Assembly (NCBI GenBank): GCA_009926865.1
Contig: RFOD01000001.1
Span: 1-64,000 of the forward strand
Length of the DNA: 64,000 nucleotides
Direction: 5' to 3'
Source of the DNA: Gammaproteobacteria bacterium
Lineage (GTDB): Bacteria; Pseudomonadota; Gammaproteobacteria; Steroidobacterales; Steroidobacteraceae
Below the pieces are notes generated by a model. That model worked only from the letters and a program-made list of their open reading frames with translations, was not told the origin of the DNA and ran no database searches. Below, in pieces: positions 9,189 to 17,889 of this stretch. Numbering within the stretch: position 1 is the stretch's first letter; each line of letters starts with the position of its first letter. Made by a program: the position numbers and the translations under genes.

Positions 9189-10019
9189 ATGCAAAGACTG
9201 GTCGGTAAGGTTGCACTCGTAACGGGCTCGGGACGACAAGGCGGGCTCGGGGCAGCCATCGCATCGCGCTTAAGCGAGGAAGGCGCGGCCGTGGTCGTCA
9301 CGGATCTACCGACAGGAGATCAGGATATACCGGCGGATCGGGTGGGCTCGGAGAGCGAACTCGAGGCGATTGCCGCAGCGATTCGCGCAAGTGGCGGGCG
9401 TGCGCTGTCACATCCTCTCGATGTGCGTGAGGAAGCGACGGTGATTGCTGCGATCGATTATACTGTCAAAGAATTTGGTGGCCTGGATATCTTGATCAAC
9501 AATGCAGGCATCGGCTTCATGATGGAGCCGCTGGTGGACATGCCTATTGCGCGTTGGCGTACGGTGCTCGATGTTAATTTGACGGGCGCGTTTCTTTGTA
9601 CTCAGCACGCATCACGACAGATGATCGCGCAGGGTCGGGGTGGGCGGATCATCAATATCGCAAGCGTGGCCGCAAAGTCGGGTTCCGTGCACTTAGCCGC
9701 CTACGCGGCCTCCAAGCACGGGATGATTGGGCTAACTCGAAGTGCCGCCATCGAGTTAGGTGCGCACCAAATCACGGTCAATGCGGTGTGCCCCAATCAC
9801 GTCACAACGGGACTCGGTGCAGTGCAGAACAATTATCGCGCGGCACAGCGCGGACAAACGGTGGATGAGTATCTCGCTGAAATGCGCGGACGGATTCCAC
9901 TTGGACGTGTTGGGCTTGCGACCGATACAGCCAAAGCGTGTGCGTTTTTGTGTTCCGAGGAGGCAGCGTACATCACAGGCGAGGCGATGAATGTCTCCGG
10001 TGGCCAGGAGATGCACTAG
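9189..10019 (+). CDS. SDR family NAD(P)-dependent oxidoreductase
   Basis: Short-chain dehydrogenase/reductase, 276 residues. The cofactor loop is VTGSGRQGGLGAAIA, a glycine-rich variant with an inserted Gln-Gly. NNAG follows, and the catalytic pair is in YAASKHG after SVAAKSG. The C-terminal part, ending NVSGGQEMH, is typical of classical SDRs that oxidise secondary alcohols or reduce ketones. There is no intergenic base after oppF, so it belongs to the transporter operon. It probably acts on the imported compound. Substrate cannot be deduced. Confidence 0.8.
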   Translation: MQRLVGKVALVTGSGRQGGLGAAIASRLSEEGAAVVVTDLPTGDQDIPADRVGSESELEAIAAAIRASGGRALSHPLDVREEATVIAAIDYTVKEFGGLDILINNAGIGFMMEPLVDMPIARWRTVLDVNLTGAFLCTQHASRQMIAQGRGGRIINIASVAAKSGSVHLAAYAASKHGMIGLTRSAAIELGAHQITVNAVCPNHVTTGLGAVQNNYRAAQRGQTVDEYLAEMRGRIPLGRVGLATDTAKACAFLCSEEAAYITGEAMNVSGGQEMH

Positions 10020-10020
10020 T

Positions 10021-10040
10021 GGCATCGGTGGGGCGATGCC
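10021..10040 (+). promoter_or_regulatory. Hairpin after the transporter operon
   Basis: GGCATCG, a 6-base loop and CGATGCC form a perfect 7-bp stem one base after the SDR stop. No T-run follows. It marks the likely 3' end or processing point of the opp-SDR message before the receptor gene. Confidence 0.3.
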
Positions 10041-10137
10041 CTGCGCGCACCCAAATTGCGTTGCGTATTAGTCACATTGACATCATCGCAACATGATGAT
10101 TAGAGTCATAGGTGCGCCGCATGGCAGGCGGCACAAT

Positions 10138-10146
10138 TGTTATATA
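10138..10146 (+). promoter_or_regulatory. Extended -10 candidate for the TonB-dependent receptor gene
   Basis: TGT followed by TATATA lies about 43 bases before the receptor ATG, in an AT-rich stretch unlike the surrounding DNA. No convincing -35 is present, as expected for an extended -10 promoter. The leader would end in the ribosome site GGGGGAGG at 10177-10184. Confidence 0.3.
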
Positions 10147-10188
10147 AATATGATTTATACGTTTTTTAACACCTCAGGGGGAGGTTGC

Positions 10189-12741
10189 ATGAAGTCCAAC
10201 TCGACACTCACCGTCAGCGCCGTGGTCGCGGCTTTAATCGGCGGTACAGCGGGTTTCGCGCAGGCCCAAGGCGAAGGCGCTTTGGTCCTCGAAGAAATCA
10301 CGGTCACCGCTCGTAAGACCGAAGAGCGCCTACTCGAGGCGCCAGTATCCATTACTGCATTCTCTGCAGCGGATATCGAGGAGAAAGGGTTACGAGGTCT
10401 GGAGGACATTGCGTCCCTTGCTCCGGGCGTGCAGTACAACGCTCAGGGTGGACAGATTCCAGGGCGCTACAACTCCGCTATTCGTTTCCGTGGAATGAAT
10501 GTGAACTCGAGCAGTCCTTCCCTTCAATTGGGTTCGCTGTTCGTCGATGGTGTGTACGTGCTCGGCGGTACACATTCCATCCCACTAGATGATGTTGAGC
10601 GTATTGAGGTAATCAAGGGCCCGCAATCTGCGGCGTATGGTCGTAGCACCTTCGGTGGCGCCATCAATTACATCACCAAAGCGCCATCTCTCACCGAATG
10701 GTCGACTAAGGCTTCATTGTCGGCTGCCGAATATGAAGATTACGAACTTAGCGCGCGGATTGAGGGTCCAATTATTCAAGATAAGCTCGGGATTAGTGTC
10801 GGAGCGCGCGTTTACGATCGTGGTGGCGTGGAGAAAACTTCCGACGGTGGATCATTAGGCAAAGAAAAGACTACCACCGTCAGTATGTCCATCAATTTTC
10901 AGCCCGTGGACTCCTTCAATCTCAAGCTTCGGGCGTTTAAAGGCGAGGATAACGATGGTCCGGCTAGAGGCGGCCTTGTGAATGGCTTCTCAAACGACAG
11001 CTGCACGGGAAAGACCGTAAATACGCAGGATCCGGCTTTCCCTGTGGCCTCTCCAACGAGGTATGTCTGTGGCGCGGTTCCGGAGATAGGTTCGGCTCTG
11101 AATATCTTTGGTCAGCCTGCAGTCCTCGATCAAGTCACTACATTATTCCCAAGTCTAGCGGCATCAATCGGGCAACCGAACTTTGTGTACGATAACCTAG
11201 CGGTTCGCCCGAATGATTCACGGGTTGATGTCCCCTCTATTGATCGTGTGGGATTGATACGAAAACTAGAACGGTATTCTGCGATCGCAACCTTTGACTT
11301 CGCAGAAGGCTACCAACTTGTCGCCCAAGCGAGCTCGAATAAAGAAGAGGCTAACTGGATCCGCTCCTTTGGTTTAACGCCCAGAGCAGATTGGTGGTCA
11401 AGAGATCCAGTGGATCAAGAGGACGAAAGCTACGAAATTCGCCTGAGCTCACCCCAGGATCAAAATCTGACGTGGTTGGTGGGTGCGAATATTTACGAGC
11501 AGACATTCATTCAGTCTGGCTCGGGTGGTGATGCGGTGTGGTTGTGCTTTAGGCTCTTCGGCGTGCAACCCGCAGGTCCCTGCTCTGGCGTGGCGCTTCT
11601 GTTCCCGAACAGTCTCGCGCAGAACACGGACAAGGTAAAAACTGAGGGTATTTTTGCTTCGGTTAACTATAAATTTTCCGACGCGTTCTCAATCAGTGTC
11701 GAGGGTCGGCAGCAAAAGGACGAGACAATTAAGGCTATCTTGACGTCAACGCCTTCTTCATTGACTCAAGACAAATTCCTACCTCGCGTAATCGCTCGGT
11801 GGACGCCATCAGAGGACACCAACGTCTACGCCAGCTGGGCGAAAGGTCTCTTGTCACCCATTATTAACTCCGAAATTGCACAGGCGACCCCGCGTGAGCT
11901 AGCGCAATACGAGAGCCAGTTTCCCGGTATCTCTGGTGTCGTAGAAGGCGACGAGCTCGACATGTTTGAACTGGGCTGGAAACAGCAGTGGTTAAACGGT
12001 CGCGCTCAAACCAACATCGCGTACTACTGGGGCGACTGGAAAAACATGAAGGGGCGCTCTGTATTTATCATTCAGGAGGACTGTGGTTCGTTTGCTCATG
12101 GTGGCGTATCCGGTGCAACAGCGGCTGCAGGCTGTCCAGATGGCGCGACCGGTTTACCGGCCGTACTGAATGGACAAGCGTATGTGAATTCTCGTAACGC
12201 TAACGTGCCGGGTGATTCAACCCTCAAGGGTATTGAGTTTGAGGGTAGTATCCTTTTGACGGAGAAAGTCTCGCTGCGATCTACATTCACTTGGGCACAT
12301 TCCGAGTACGAGCAATTTATCTTTAATTTCGTGCAACCCATTGCGGGATTCACTGAAATGAAGGGGAATCAAAACGCTCGCTTCCCGGAGTTCAGTGGAA
12401 GTTTATCTGCGAGCTACGAGTCGGATATTGGTGGCACAGATTGGGGCTGGTTTCTCAACTCTGATCTAAACTTCGTTGGCAAAACATACGCTGATGAAAG
12501 TAACCTGAGCTACTGCAAAGACTACACGACCACGAATGTTCGCATTGGTGCGCAACGTGAAGGGCTTCGTGTGGAGGCATTTGTCCGTAATCTCTTTAAT
12601 GAGGACGCGTGGGCAGCGTGTGCTCGTTGGACAGATTTTGATGCGGCACCAGGGCTCGTACAACTCACACAGTACCAAGGGATTGCGGTTACCCCGCTCA
12701 TGCCGCGTCAGACTGGTCTGCGGATGTCCTATAGTTTTTAA
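10189..12741 (+). CDS. TonB-dependent outer-membrane receptor
   Basis: Outer-membrane active importer of about 850 residues. I start at the ATG at 10189 because it has the ribosome site GGGGGAGG and opens a Sec signal (MKSNSTLTVSAVVAALIGG, cleavage near AQA). The frame is open a further 96 bases upstream. The TonB box is EEITVTARK near residue 35. A plug domain (PVSITAFSAADIEEKG, DDVERIEVIKGPQSAAYG, GGAINYITK) and a 22-strand barrel ending in the aromatic RMSYSF follow. It belongs to the broad catabolic receptor group rather than a clear siderophore type. Neighbouring opp genes suggest coupled import across both membranes. Energy probably comes from the tonB-exbBD cluster at 59-62 kb. Confidence 0.9.
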   Translation: MKSNSTLTVSAVVAALIGGTAGFAQAQGEGALVLEEITVTARKTEERLLEAPVSITAFSAADIEEKGLRGLEDIASLAPGVQYNAQGGQIPGRYNSAIRFRGMNVNSSSPSLQLGSLFVDGVYVLGGTHSIPLDDVERIEVIKGPQSAAYGRSTFGGAINYITKAPSLTEWSTKASLSAAEYEDYELSARIEGPIIQDKLGISVGARVYDRGGVEKTSDGGSLGKEKTTTVSMSINFQPVDSFNLKLRAFKGEDNDGPARGGLVNGFSNDSCTGKTVNTQDPAFPVASPTRYVCGAVPEIGSALNIFGQPAVLDQVTTLFPSLAASIGQPNFVYDNLAVRPNDSRVDVPSIDRVGLIRKLERYSAIATFDFAEGYQLVAQASSNKEEANWIRSFGLTPRADWWSRDPVDQEDESYEIRLSSPQDQNLTWLVGANIYEQTFIQSGSGGDAVWLCFRLFGVQPAGPCSGVALLFPNSLAQNTDKVKTEGIFASVNYKFSDAFSISVEGRQQKDETIKAILTSTPSSLTQDKFLPRVIARWTPSEDTNVYASWAKGLLSPIINSEIAQATPRELAQYESQFPGISGVVEGDELDMFELGWKQQWLNGRAQTNIAYYWGDWKNMKGRSVFIIQEDCGSFAHGGVSGATAAAGCPDGATGLPAVLNGQAYVNSRNANVPGDSTLKGIEFEGSILLTEKVSLRSTFTWAHSEYEQFIFNFVQPIAGFTEMKGNQNARFPEFSGSLSASYESDIGGTDWGWFLNSDLNFVGKTYADESNLSYCKDYTTTNVRIGAQREGLRVEAFVRNLFNEDAWAACARWTDFDAAPGLVQLTQYQGIAVTPLMPRQTGLRMSYSF

Positions 12742-12775
12742 ATCGATACTTTAAATACGATTAAAACGATACTGA

Positions 12776-12817
12776 GGGGGAGTTACAGGGTATATCTGTA
12801 ACTCCCTCCTTTTTTTG
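12776..12817 (+). terminator. Intrinsic terminator after the TonB-dependent receptor
   Basis: A 13-bp stem pairs 12776-12788 with 12796-12808, with one G.T wobble and a 7-base loop. It is followed directly by a run of T at 12810-12816. This is a strong rho-independent terminator that isolates the receptor transcript from the GST gene, whose putative ribosome site begins at the end of the T-run. Confidence 0.9.
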
Positions 12818-12828
12818 GAGACGTCATC

Positions 12829-13464
12829 ATCAGACTCCTGTATACCCCGATCAAAGGCTATGTACATACCGTTGAGGCGGTGATTCATTACACGGGACTC
12901 AAGGATCGGATTGAGCCGATTGCGACTAAACCGTTTGATCCTGATACCCCGTTAGCAACCATTAACCCCATCGGCAAGGTCCCCACGCTACAACTCGAAT
13001 CAGGGGAGTATCTGGCGGGTGGCCCGGTCATTTACGAATATTTGGATTCTTTGCATCGTCGCCGGCGCTTGTATCCTGCCAAAGGAGAGGCGCGTTTTCG
13101 TGTATTGCGTCAGGCTTGGATGGCTGATGCGCTCTTTGATACCTTCGTGCTACTCATCATTGAGTCTTGGCATGATCGTGATTCGCAACGTCCGGACTAT
13201 ATTCAGCGCTGCTTTAATAAAGTAGTCGCGATACTCGATCAAATGGATCGCGACATACCAAGCTACGAACGGCTGGACATTGCACAGTTTCGCGGTATCG
13301 GCGCGTTGCAATTCATGAAGTTGAAGATGTCGGCCGTGGGGCGCGACTGCGTGGGTCTTGACCCCACCTTCGATCCATTTGCCGGCCGCGATCATTTGGC
13401 GGGCTGGTATAAATCTTTGGCTCGTAAGAAAATGTTTCGCGAGCCGTTGATCCGCATGGAGTGA
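12829..13464 (+). CDS. Glutathione S-transferase family protein, apparent AUC start
   Basis: Thioredoxin-fold/GST protein. The first standard start codon in frame is GTG at 12880, but the frame continues upstream and encodes the expected first strand and helix (RLLYTPIKGYVHTVEAV). The ribosome-site-like GGAG at 12817-12820 lies 5-8 bases before two in-frame ATC codons at 12826 and 12829, and no ATG, GTG or TTG occurs between the upstream stop at 12799 and 12880. I therefore propose a rare AUC start, a mutated start or a base error. Domain 1 has NPIGKVPTL and the all-helical domain 2 follows. The next gene begins 2 bases after the stop. Confidence 0.72.
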   Translation: MRLLYTPIKGYVHTVEAVIHYTGLKDRIEPIATKPFDPDTPLATINPIGKVPTLQLESGEYLAGGPVIYEYLDSLHRRRRLYPAKGEARFRVLRQAWMADALFDTFVLLIIESWHDRDSQRPDYIQRCFNKVVAILDQMDRDIPSYERLDIAQFRGIGALQFMKLKMSAVGRDCVGLDPTFDPFAGRDHLAGWYKSLARKKMFREPLIRME

Positions 13465-13466
13465 TC

Positions 13467-14228
13467 ATGCCAGTTCCGCACCGCCGCATTCGCGGCAAAC
13501 TGCATTACACCAGCGATAAGCTCGGACGAGAGGGTGTCGAGCGGGGTCGTGAGTATTTTACGATCACCGTGGCGGGTGACGGACGGCGCACACTGCGTGC
13601 GTATACCGAAATCGATGATGCGCCCAACGTCATGCGCGATGTGACCTTAAGTCTCGCGCCGAACTGGCAGCCGGAAGATGCCTTCGTGCGCTTGCAGGTC
13701 GGTGATCGCTTCATGGGCTCGAGTTGGTTTCGATTTACACCGACGATCGCTGAGTGCGAAGGATTTACCGCGGCCGAGGGTCGTATCTCGCAGCGCTGGT
13801 CTTTGACGCAGCCGCTGCAAGGGTTCGGGACGCATCCCATCCAAGCTGACGCCTGGATCACGAGTATGGTGCCCGAGTCCGCGGGAACCGCTGCGGGTGA
13901 GTACGACAATATTTTGATGTGCTCGCTGGATCATCGCGGTGCGACGGGACCGATGATCATGAAGTTCGAGCGAGCGGTAAAACTGCGCTTCGTGGGTCGT
14001 GAGACGATCACTGTGAAGGCAGGTACCTTTGATGCATTACATTACCGTTTTGCAGAAACCACCGACGATGGTAGCGGCGAGACGTGTAATGAGCCCGGTA
14101 AGCACCCGCCTTACGACATGTGGTGCACAGCGGATGGAGATCGGGTGTGTTTGCTCGCCTATGTAACGGGCTACATGATGACGCGCTACGAACTCGTGGA
14201 GTACGAATGCAGCGAGGCTGCAGACTGA
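13467..14228 (+). CDS. Conserved protein of unknown function, beta-rich
   Basis: I do not recognise this 253-residue protein. It is rich in predicted strands (GREYFTITVAGDGRRTLRAY, DAFVRLQVGDRFMGSSW, GRETITVKAGTFDALHYRF). It has several Cys in its C-terminal half and no signal peptide or membrane segment. The middle segment, ending GETITVKAGTF-like, resembles lipid- or ligand-binding beta-barrels of the DUF3108 type, but this is only an impression. It begins 2 bases after the GST gene and overlaps the binding-protein gene by 22 bases, so it is translationally coupled to both. It probably acts on the same substrate. Confidence 0.55.
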   Translation: MPVPHRRIRGKLHYTSDKLGREGVERGREYFTITVAGDGRRTLRAYTEIDDAPNVMRDVTLSLAPNWQPEDAFVRLQVGDRFMGSSWFRFTPTIAECEGFTAAEGRISQRWSLTQPLQGFGTHPIQADAWITSMVPESAGTAAGEYDNILMCSLDHRGATGPMIMKFERAVKLRFVGRETITVKAGTFDALHYRFAETTDDGSGETCNEPGKHPPYDMWCTADGDRVCLLAYVTGYMMTRYELVEYECSEAAD

Positions 14229-15874
14229 CACTGAGACGCCAAGGTGTGCTGCTGGCAGCGCTCGCTGTGCTGAGCGTGCTGTCCGATGTAGCGCCGTTGG
14301 CTCAAGCGAGTGAGCAAGTCATCCGTCGCTCAACGACCGGTGAGCCTCAGTCACTGGATCCGCAGATCTGGACCTATGGTCAGGATGGCAATATTGCGCA
14401 AGACCTTTTTCAGGGCTTAACCACGCTTGATCCAGACGCCAACACCGTGCCGGGGCAAGCCGAGTCCTGGACCGTGTCAAGCGATGGGCGTGAATACCGC
14501 TTTCGTCTACGCGCGGGCTTGAGGTGGTCGGATGGAACGCCCCTGAGCAGTGAAGATTTCCTTTGGTCATTTAGGCGATTATTTGATCCCAGGACGGCAT
14601 CACCTGCCGTGTCGCTGCTTTACGTGATTCGTAACGGGCGACGAGTCAATACAGGTGAACTCCCCGTTAATGCCTTGGGTGTGCGGGCCCCGGATCCTCA
14701 GACCGTCATCATTGAGCTTGAGCATCCCGCTCCCTATTTGTTAGATCTACTCGTGCACCGCGCCTTTCCTGTGCCCCGACACGTAGTGGAGCGATACGGT
14801 CGGGAGTGGACGCGGCCGGAGAACATCGTCTCGAATGGCCCGTTTTTATTAGATGAATGGCGCCCAAGTAGTCATGTGCGCCTGAAGAAGAATCCACGCT
14901 TTCATGCCGCTTCGAGCGTGAAATTAGAGGCTATTTATCACGTTCCAGTTGAGGATCCTTCGCGCGGAGTGGTGCGCTATCGAGCCGGAGAGCTCGATAT
15001 TCTTGTGACACTTCCATCCGAACAACTGAATCAATTACGCAAAGATTTTGGCGCCCAGCTACGACTGCGCGAACAGATTGGTCTCGAATATTTAGCCTTT
15101 AACACTCGCCGTGGGCCCACCGCCGATCCGCGAGTGCGGCGTGCCTTATCGATGGCCATCGACCGAGAGCGTATCGTTGAGCGCATTACGCGCGCGGGTG
15201 AGCCGCCCGCGTATTGTCTAGTCCCCCTTGGGGTCGTCAACTATCCCGCACGAGGCTGTGCGGACTTTGAGCGATGGTCGATGCAAGAACGGCTCCGCCG
15301 CGCCAAAGATTTGCTGCGTGCCGCGGGCTTTGGGGATGGGAATGCTTTAACGCTTCGCTTTCGGGTGAATAACTCTGATACGCAAAAACGCATCGCATTA
15401 GCCGTCAGTGCGATGTGGCAGGCGCTCGGCGTGCGTACCCAAATTATCGGGGCCGACTTGAAGTCGCATCAGCAGGCGCTACAGCAGGGTGATTTTGATG
15501 TCGCGCGCGGTGTATGGTACGCCGAGGATCGCGATGCCCTGTCGTTCCTGCGCTTATTGGACGCACGGTCTCCAAGCCTCAACATTTCGGGCTTTGACGA
15601 TCTCGCCTATCAGCGCTTATTGGATCAGGCGGATGGCAGTGCGGACCTCGCTCAACGGGCAAACTTCATGCAGGCGGCCGAAGCGCTCGCCATGCGTGAG
15701 CAACCGCTCGCTCCCATCCACGTCTACGTGAGTCGTCGTTTGATCTCCCCGCGGGTGAGGGGATGGCAGGACAACGTGCGGGGTCTACATCTGAATCGTT
15801 ATCTCTCGGTGCAATCGACAAGCTCGATCCATTCTCCTGCGGCACCGGAGAGCACGCCCGCGCGTCGACCTTGA
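14207..15874 (+). CDS. oppA: ABC transporter substrate-binding protein, OppA/DppA family
   Basis: Periplasmic binding protein of the importer, 555 residues from the ATG at 14207. It has a basic N-terminus, a hydrophobic Sec signal (GVLLAALAVLSVL) and a likely cleavage after AQASE. Family 5 features include EPQSLDPQIWTYG, the ligand-facing RFRLRAGLRWSDGTPLS, the GPFLLDEW segment and FNTRRGPTADPRVRRALSMA. There is no lipobox. It lies about 5 kb after oppBCDF, separated by the receptor and GST genes. It overlaps the preceding gene by 22 bases, and its 3' end overlaps the convergent VOC gene by 76 bases. OppA-type symbol denotes family; ligand unknown. Confidence 0.85.
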   Translation: MQRGCRLTLRRQGVLLAALAVLSVLSDVAPLAQASEQVIRRSTTGEPQSLDPQIWTYGQDGNIAQDLFQGLTTLDPDANTVPGQAESWTVSSDGREYRFRLRAGLRWSDGTPLSSEDFLWSFRRLFDPRTASPAVSLLYVIRNGRRVNTGELPVNALGVRAPDPQTVIIELEHPAPYLLDLLVHRAFPVPRHVVERYGREWTRPENIVSNGPFLLDEWRPSSHVRLKKNPRFHAASSVKLEAIYHVPVEDPSRGVVRYRAGELDILVTLPSEQLNQLRKDFGAQLRLREQIGLEYLAFNTRRGPTADPRVRRALSMAIDRERIVERITRAGEPPAYCLVPLGVVNYPARGCADFERWSMQERLRRAKDLLRAAGFGDGNALTLRFRVNNSDTQKRIALAVSAMWQALGVRTQIIGADLKSHQQALQQGDFDVARGVWYAEDRDALSFLRLLDARSPSLNISGFDDLAYQRLLDQADGSADLAQRANFMQAAEALAMREQPLAPIHVYVSRRLISPRVRGWQDNVRGLHLNRYLSVQSTSSIHSPAAPESTPARRP

Positions 15875-16707
15875 TAGAGGTCACCGCGCCGAGCGGTGGG
15901 CGCCTGCCGCCACGGTAGCTCACGCCCGCTCGGCAATCGCGAAAAATCCGCGCAGAAGCTCACCATGGCCATCGCCGGTGGGAGATCGCCTGCGCGTTGC
16001 GGGCGCGCGGTGGCTGCCTCGGGATATTCGTCTAGCTCGATGAGAAATCCATCTGAAAAGTTCACGAGGGCGAGACGAGTTTGGTGGTCGGAGGGAAGAT
16101 CGTAGGCTCGTTGCAAGACGCTGACCGTCGTCATATAGGAATCGGTAACCGGTGCACCCAATACATCGCGATAAAACTGCTGCATCGCGACCATCGACGG
16201 TCCGCCGAGTACGACAATAAAACTTCGATCAACGAAACTTTGGGCGGACGTTTTGATAAACGTTCCGCCCCCCGGTGGAATCCGGGTGAAGTAGTTGAGT
16301 TCGCCGGCCGGTCCAATCGCCTGCATGGCGATCACGGCGGGACTCGAAGCGAGCGGCTTCGGCTCGCCAATGATTGCGAAGGGCGCTTCGTCGCGCCGAA
16401 ATTGTGCGGTGAGTGCGACGGGGTCCTCCACTAATATTTCATTGGAGTTCCAGCCATGGCTAAGCATGACCCGGTAACCTTCCGTGGGCGGCCGCTCTAT
16501 GAGGCGTAGGTAGGTCTGAGCGCCGCTCTTTGGCTGCAATATGGCGTAGGGGCTACGGGCGGCGAGGGGGGCTCCCCACGCCTCCGCAAGTTCAGGCTCA
16601 AGCTCCCCCCGATCGACAACTTGATAACTCAGATGGCGTTGATAGGCGTCACTCGCCGTTTCAATGTCGTTGACAACTAGGGTTACAGCCAAAATCGCTG
16701 TCAGCAT
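15799..16707 (-). CDS. Two-domain VOC (glyoxalase/dioxygenase superfamily) protein, copy 1
   Basis: A 302-residue protein with two vicinal-oxygen-chelate-like modules. It is clearly paralogous to the 302-residue product at 53707-54615: both carry AMQA-GPAGE, VDR-FIV-LGG, LPSD, GELPPA and YQGRRAGV-AGEWIEL at matching places. Metal ligands expected of glyoxalases or extradiol dioxygenases are not obvious, so catalytic status is open. It runs against the island and overlaps the oppA 3' end by 76 bases. A 92-base divergent spacer separates it from the YfcG-like GST gene. Confidence 0.65.
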   Translation of the reverse strand: MLTAILAVTLVVNDIETASDAYQRHLSYQVVDRGELEPELAEAWGAPLAARSPYAILQPKSGAQTYLRLIERPPTEGYRVMLSHGWNSNEILVEDPVALTAQFRRDEAPFAIIGEPKPLASSPAVIAMQAIGPAGELNYFTRIPPGGGTFIKTSAQSFVDRSFIVVLGGPSMVAMQQFYRDVLGAPVTDSYMTTVSVLQRAYDLPSDHQTRLALVNFSDGFLIELDEYPEAATARPQRAGDLPPAMAMVSFCADFSRLPSGRELPWRQAPTARRGDLYQGRRAGVLSGAAGEWIELVDCTER

Positions 16708-16799
16708 GACTCGCTCCTCAAGACCCCACCGGGGTGATAGCCTTGAGTGTAGCCTCTCAGTGAGGCAGCGTGTCGTCTGTCATTTGTATTGGGGAAGTT

Positions 16800-17498
16800 G
16801 TGATCGATCTCTATTTTTGGCCTACGCCTAACGGACAGAAAATTCCTATCATGCTCGAGGAATGCGCACTGGAATACTGCGTAAAGCCTGTCAACATGCT
16901 TCGAGGCGAGCAATTTCGCCGAAGCTTCTTGCGCATTAACCCGAACAACAAGATTCCGGCGATTGTGGATCACGATGGACCGGGCGATGCGCCGCTGGCC
17001 GTGTTCGAATCGGGCGCTATTTTGCAGTACCTCGCCGAGAAGACGCGTCGTTTTTTACCGCGCGAGCGACGTGCGCGGTACGTGGTACTGCAGTGGTTAA
17101 ATTTTCAGGTCGCCAATGTGGGGCCGATGTTTGGTCAGTGTGGTCATTTCTTAGGCTATGCGCCACGACGTATTCCCTATGCTATCGATCGGTACCGTAA
17201 CGAGACCCTACGCCTTTACGGCGTAATGGATCGGCGGCTGGCGGAGGTCCCTTATCTCGGCGGTGCTTACTCCATCGCCGATATGGCGACTTGGCCGTGG
17301 GTACGGGTTCGCTGGCTCCACAAAATTGATCTCGACGCCTTTCCCCATGTGGCGCGTTGGTATCGGGATATCGAGGGACGACCTGCGGTACAGCGAGCAC
17401 TCGCGGTACTCGCTAAGCGCGAAAAAATCGGCAGTCCCGATGCCAAGGCCCGAGAGGCGCTGTTTGGCCATACCCAGCTCAAACAGGGCCGCAAATAG
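16800..17498 (+). CDS. YfcG/YghU-like glutathione transferase (disulfide-bond oxidoreductase)
   Basis: Nu-class GST relative. The GTG at 16800 gives MIDLYFWPTPNGQKIPIMLE, matching the start of Escherichia coli YfcG, and follows GGGGA at 16791-16795. A GTG 30 bases earlier would add ten unlikely residues. The active-site Thr-Pro-Asn stretch (PTPNG), NPNNKIPAI and the ESGAILQYLAEK helix are present, then an alpha-helical domain with GPMFGQ and YSIADMATWPW. Family members use two glutathiones to reduce disulfides or peroxides. In this island it could also act on the catabolic substrate. It is 232 residues, slightly longer than YfcG. Confidence 0.8.
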   Translation: MIDLYFWPTPNGQKIPIMLEECALEYCVKPVNMLRGEQFRRSFLRINPNNKIPAIVDHDGPGDAPLAVFESGAILQYLAEKTRRFLPRERRARYVVLQWLNFQVANVGPMFGQCGHFLGYAPRRIPYAIDRYRNETLRLYGVMDRRLAEVPYLGGAYSIADMATWPWVRVRWLHKIDLDAFPHVARWYRDIEGRPAVQRALAVLAKREKIGSPDAKAREALFGHTQLKQGRK

Positions 17499-17609
17499 CT
17501 CGCAGAGTGGTCAGCGAATCGGCTGGCCTTGGAGGGTGCTGCCTGACGACTGCGAAGTGGGTAATATGCGGGAGACGGGTGAGTTGTACGTTTAACCAGA
17601 GGGACTCCC

Positions 17610-17864
17610 ATGAAATTTATCGCTCATAAGCGTAGTGCTGCAGTCGAGCAGTGGCTGCGTAAGGAAATCGCCGAGCAAAAAAAGCGCTATAAGAAAATTG
17701 TCGCTGAGCAAGATGCGCTTTCACCGAAACGCGATAAATGGGTTGCGGAATTTTTGCACCGTATTCAAACGCGTGGCTATCACGTGCACTTCAACCAAAT
17801 GCGCAAGATTGCACCGGAAGAAATTCCAAGTAAGCCAAAGCGCAAGTTCAAGGTTGTTTTTTAA
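17610..17864 (+). CDS. Small basic protein of unknown function
   Basis: I do not recognise this 84-residue, strongly basic and largely helical protein. It opens MKFIAHKRSAAVEQWLRK and has a charged coiled-coil-like stretch (residues 15-45) and a basic C-terminus (SKPKRKFKVVF). The ribosome site AGAGGGA is well placed. It lies 25 bases before the cupin gene, so the two are probably expressed together. The cupin also ends in a basic tail. No homologue family comes to mind. Confidence 0.55.
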   Translation: MKFIAHKRSAAVEQWLRKEIAEQKKRYKKIVAEQDALSPKRDKWVAEFLHRIQTRGYHVHFNQMRKIAPEEIPSKPKRKFKVVF

Positions 17865-17889
17865 CTGATCCTGGTACGGAGTAAGCACC

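Noticed and set aside
12829-17498. Naming the two GSTs LigE/LigF/LigG beta-etherases
   Set aside because: The second clearly resembles YfcG. The first is a generic GST. Family membership alone does not support the specific names.
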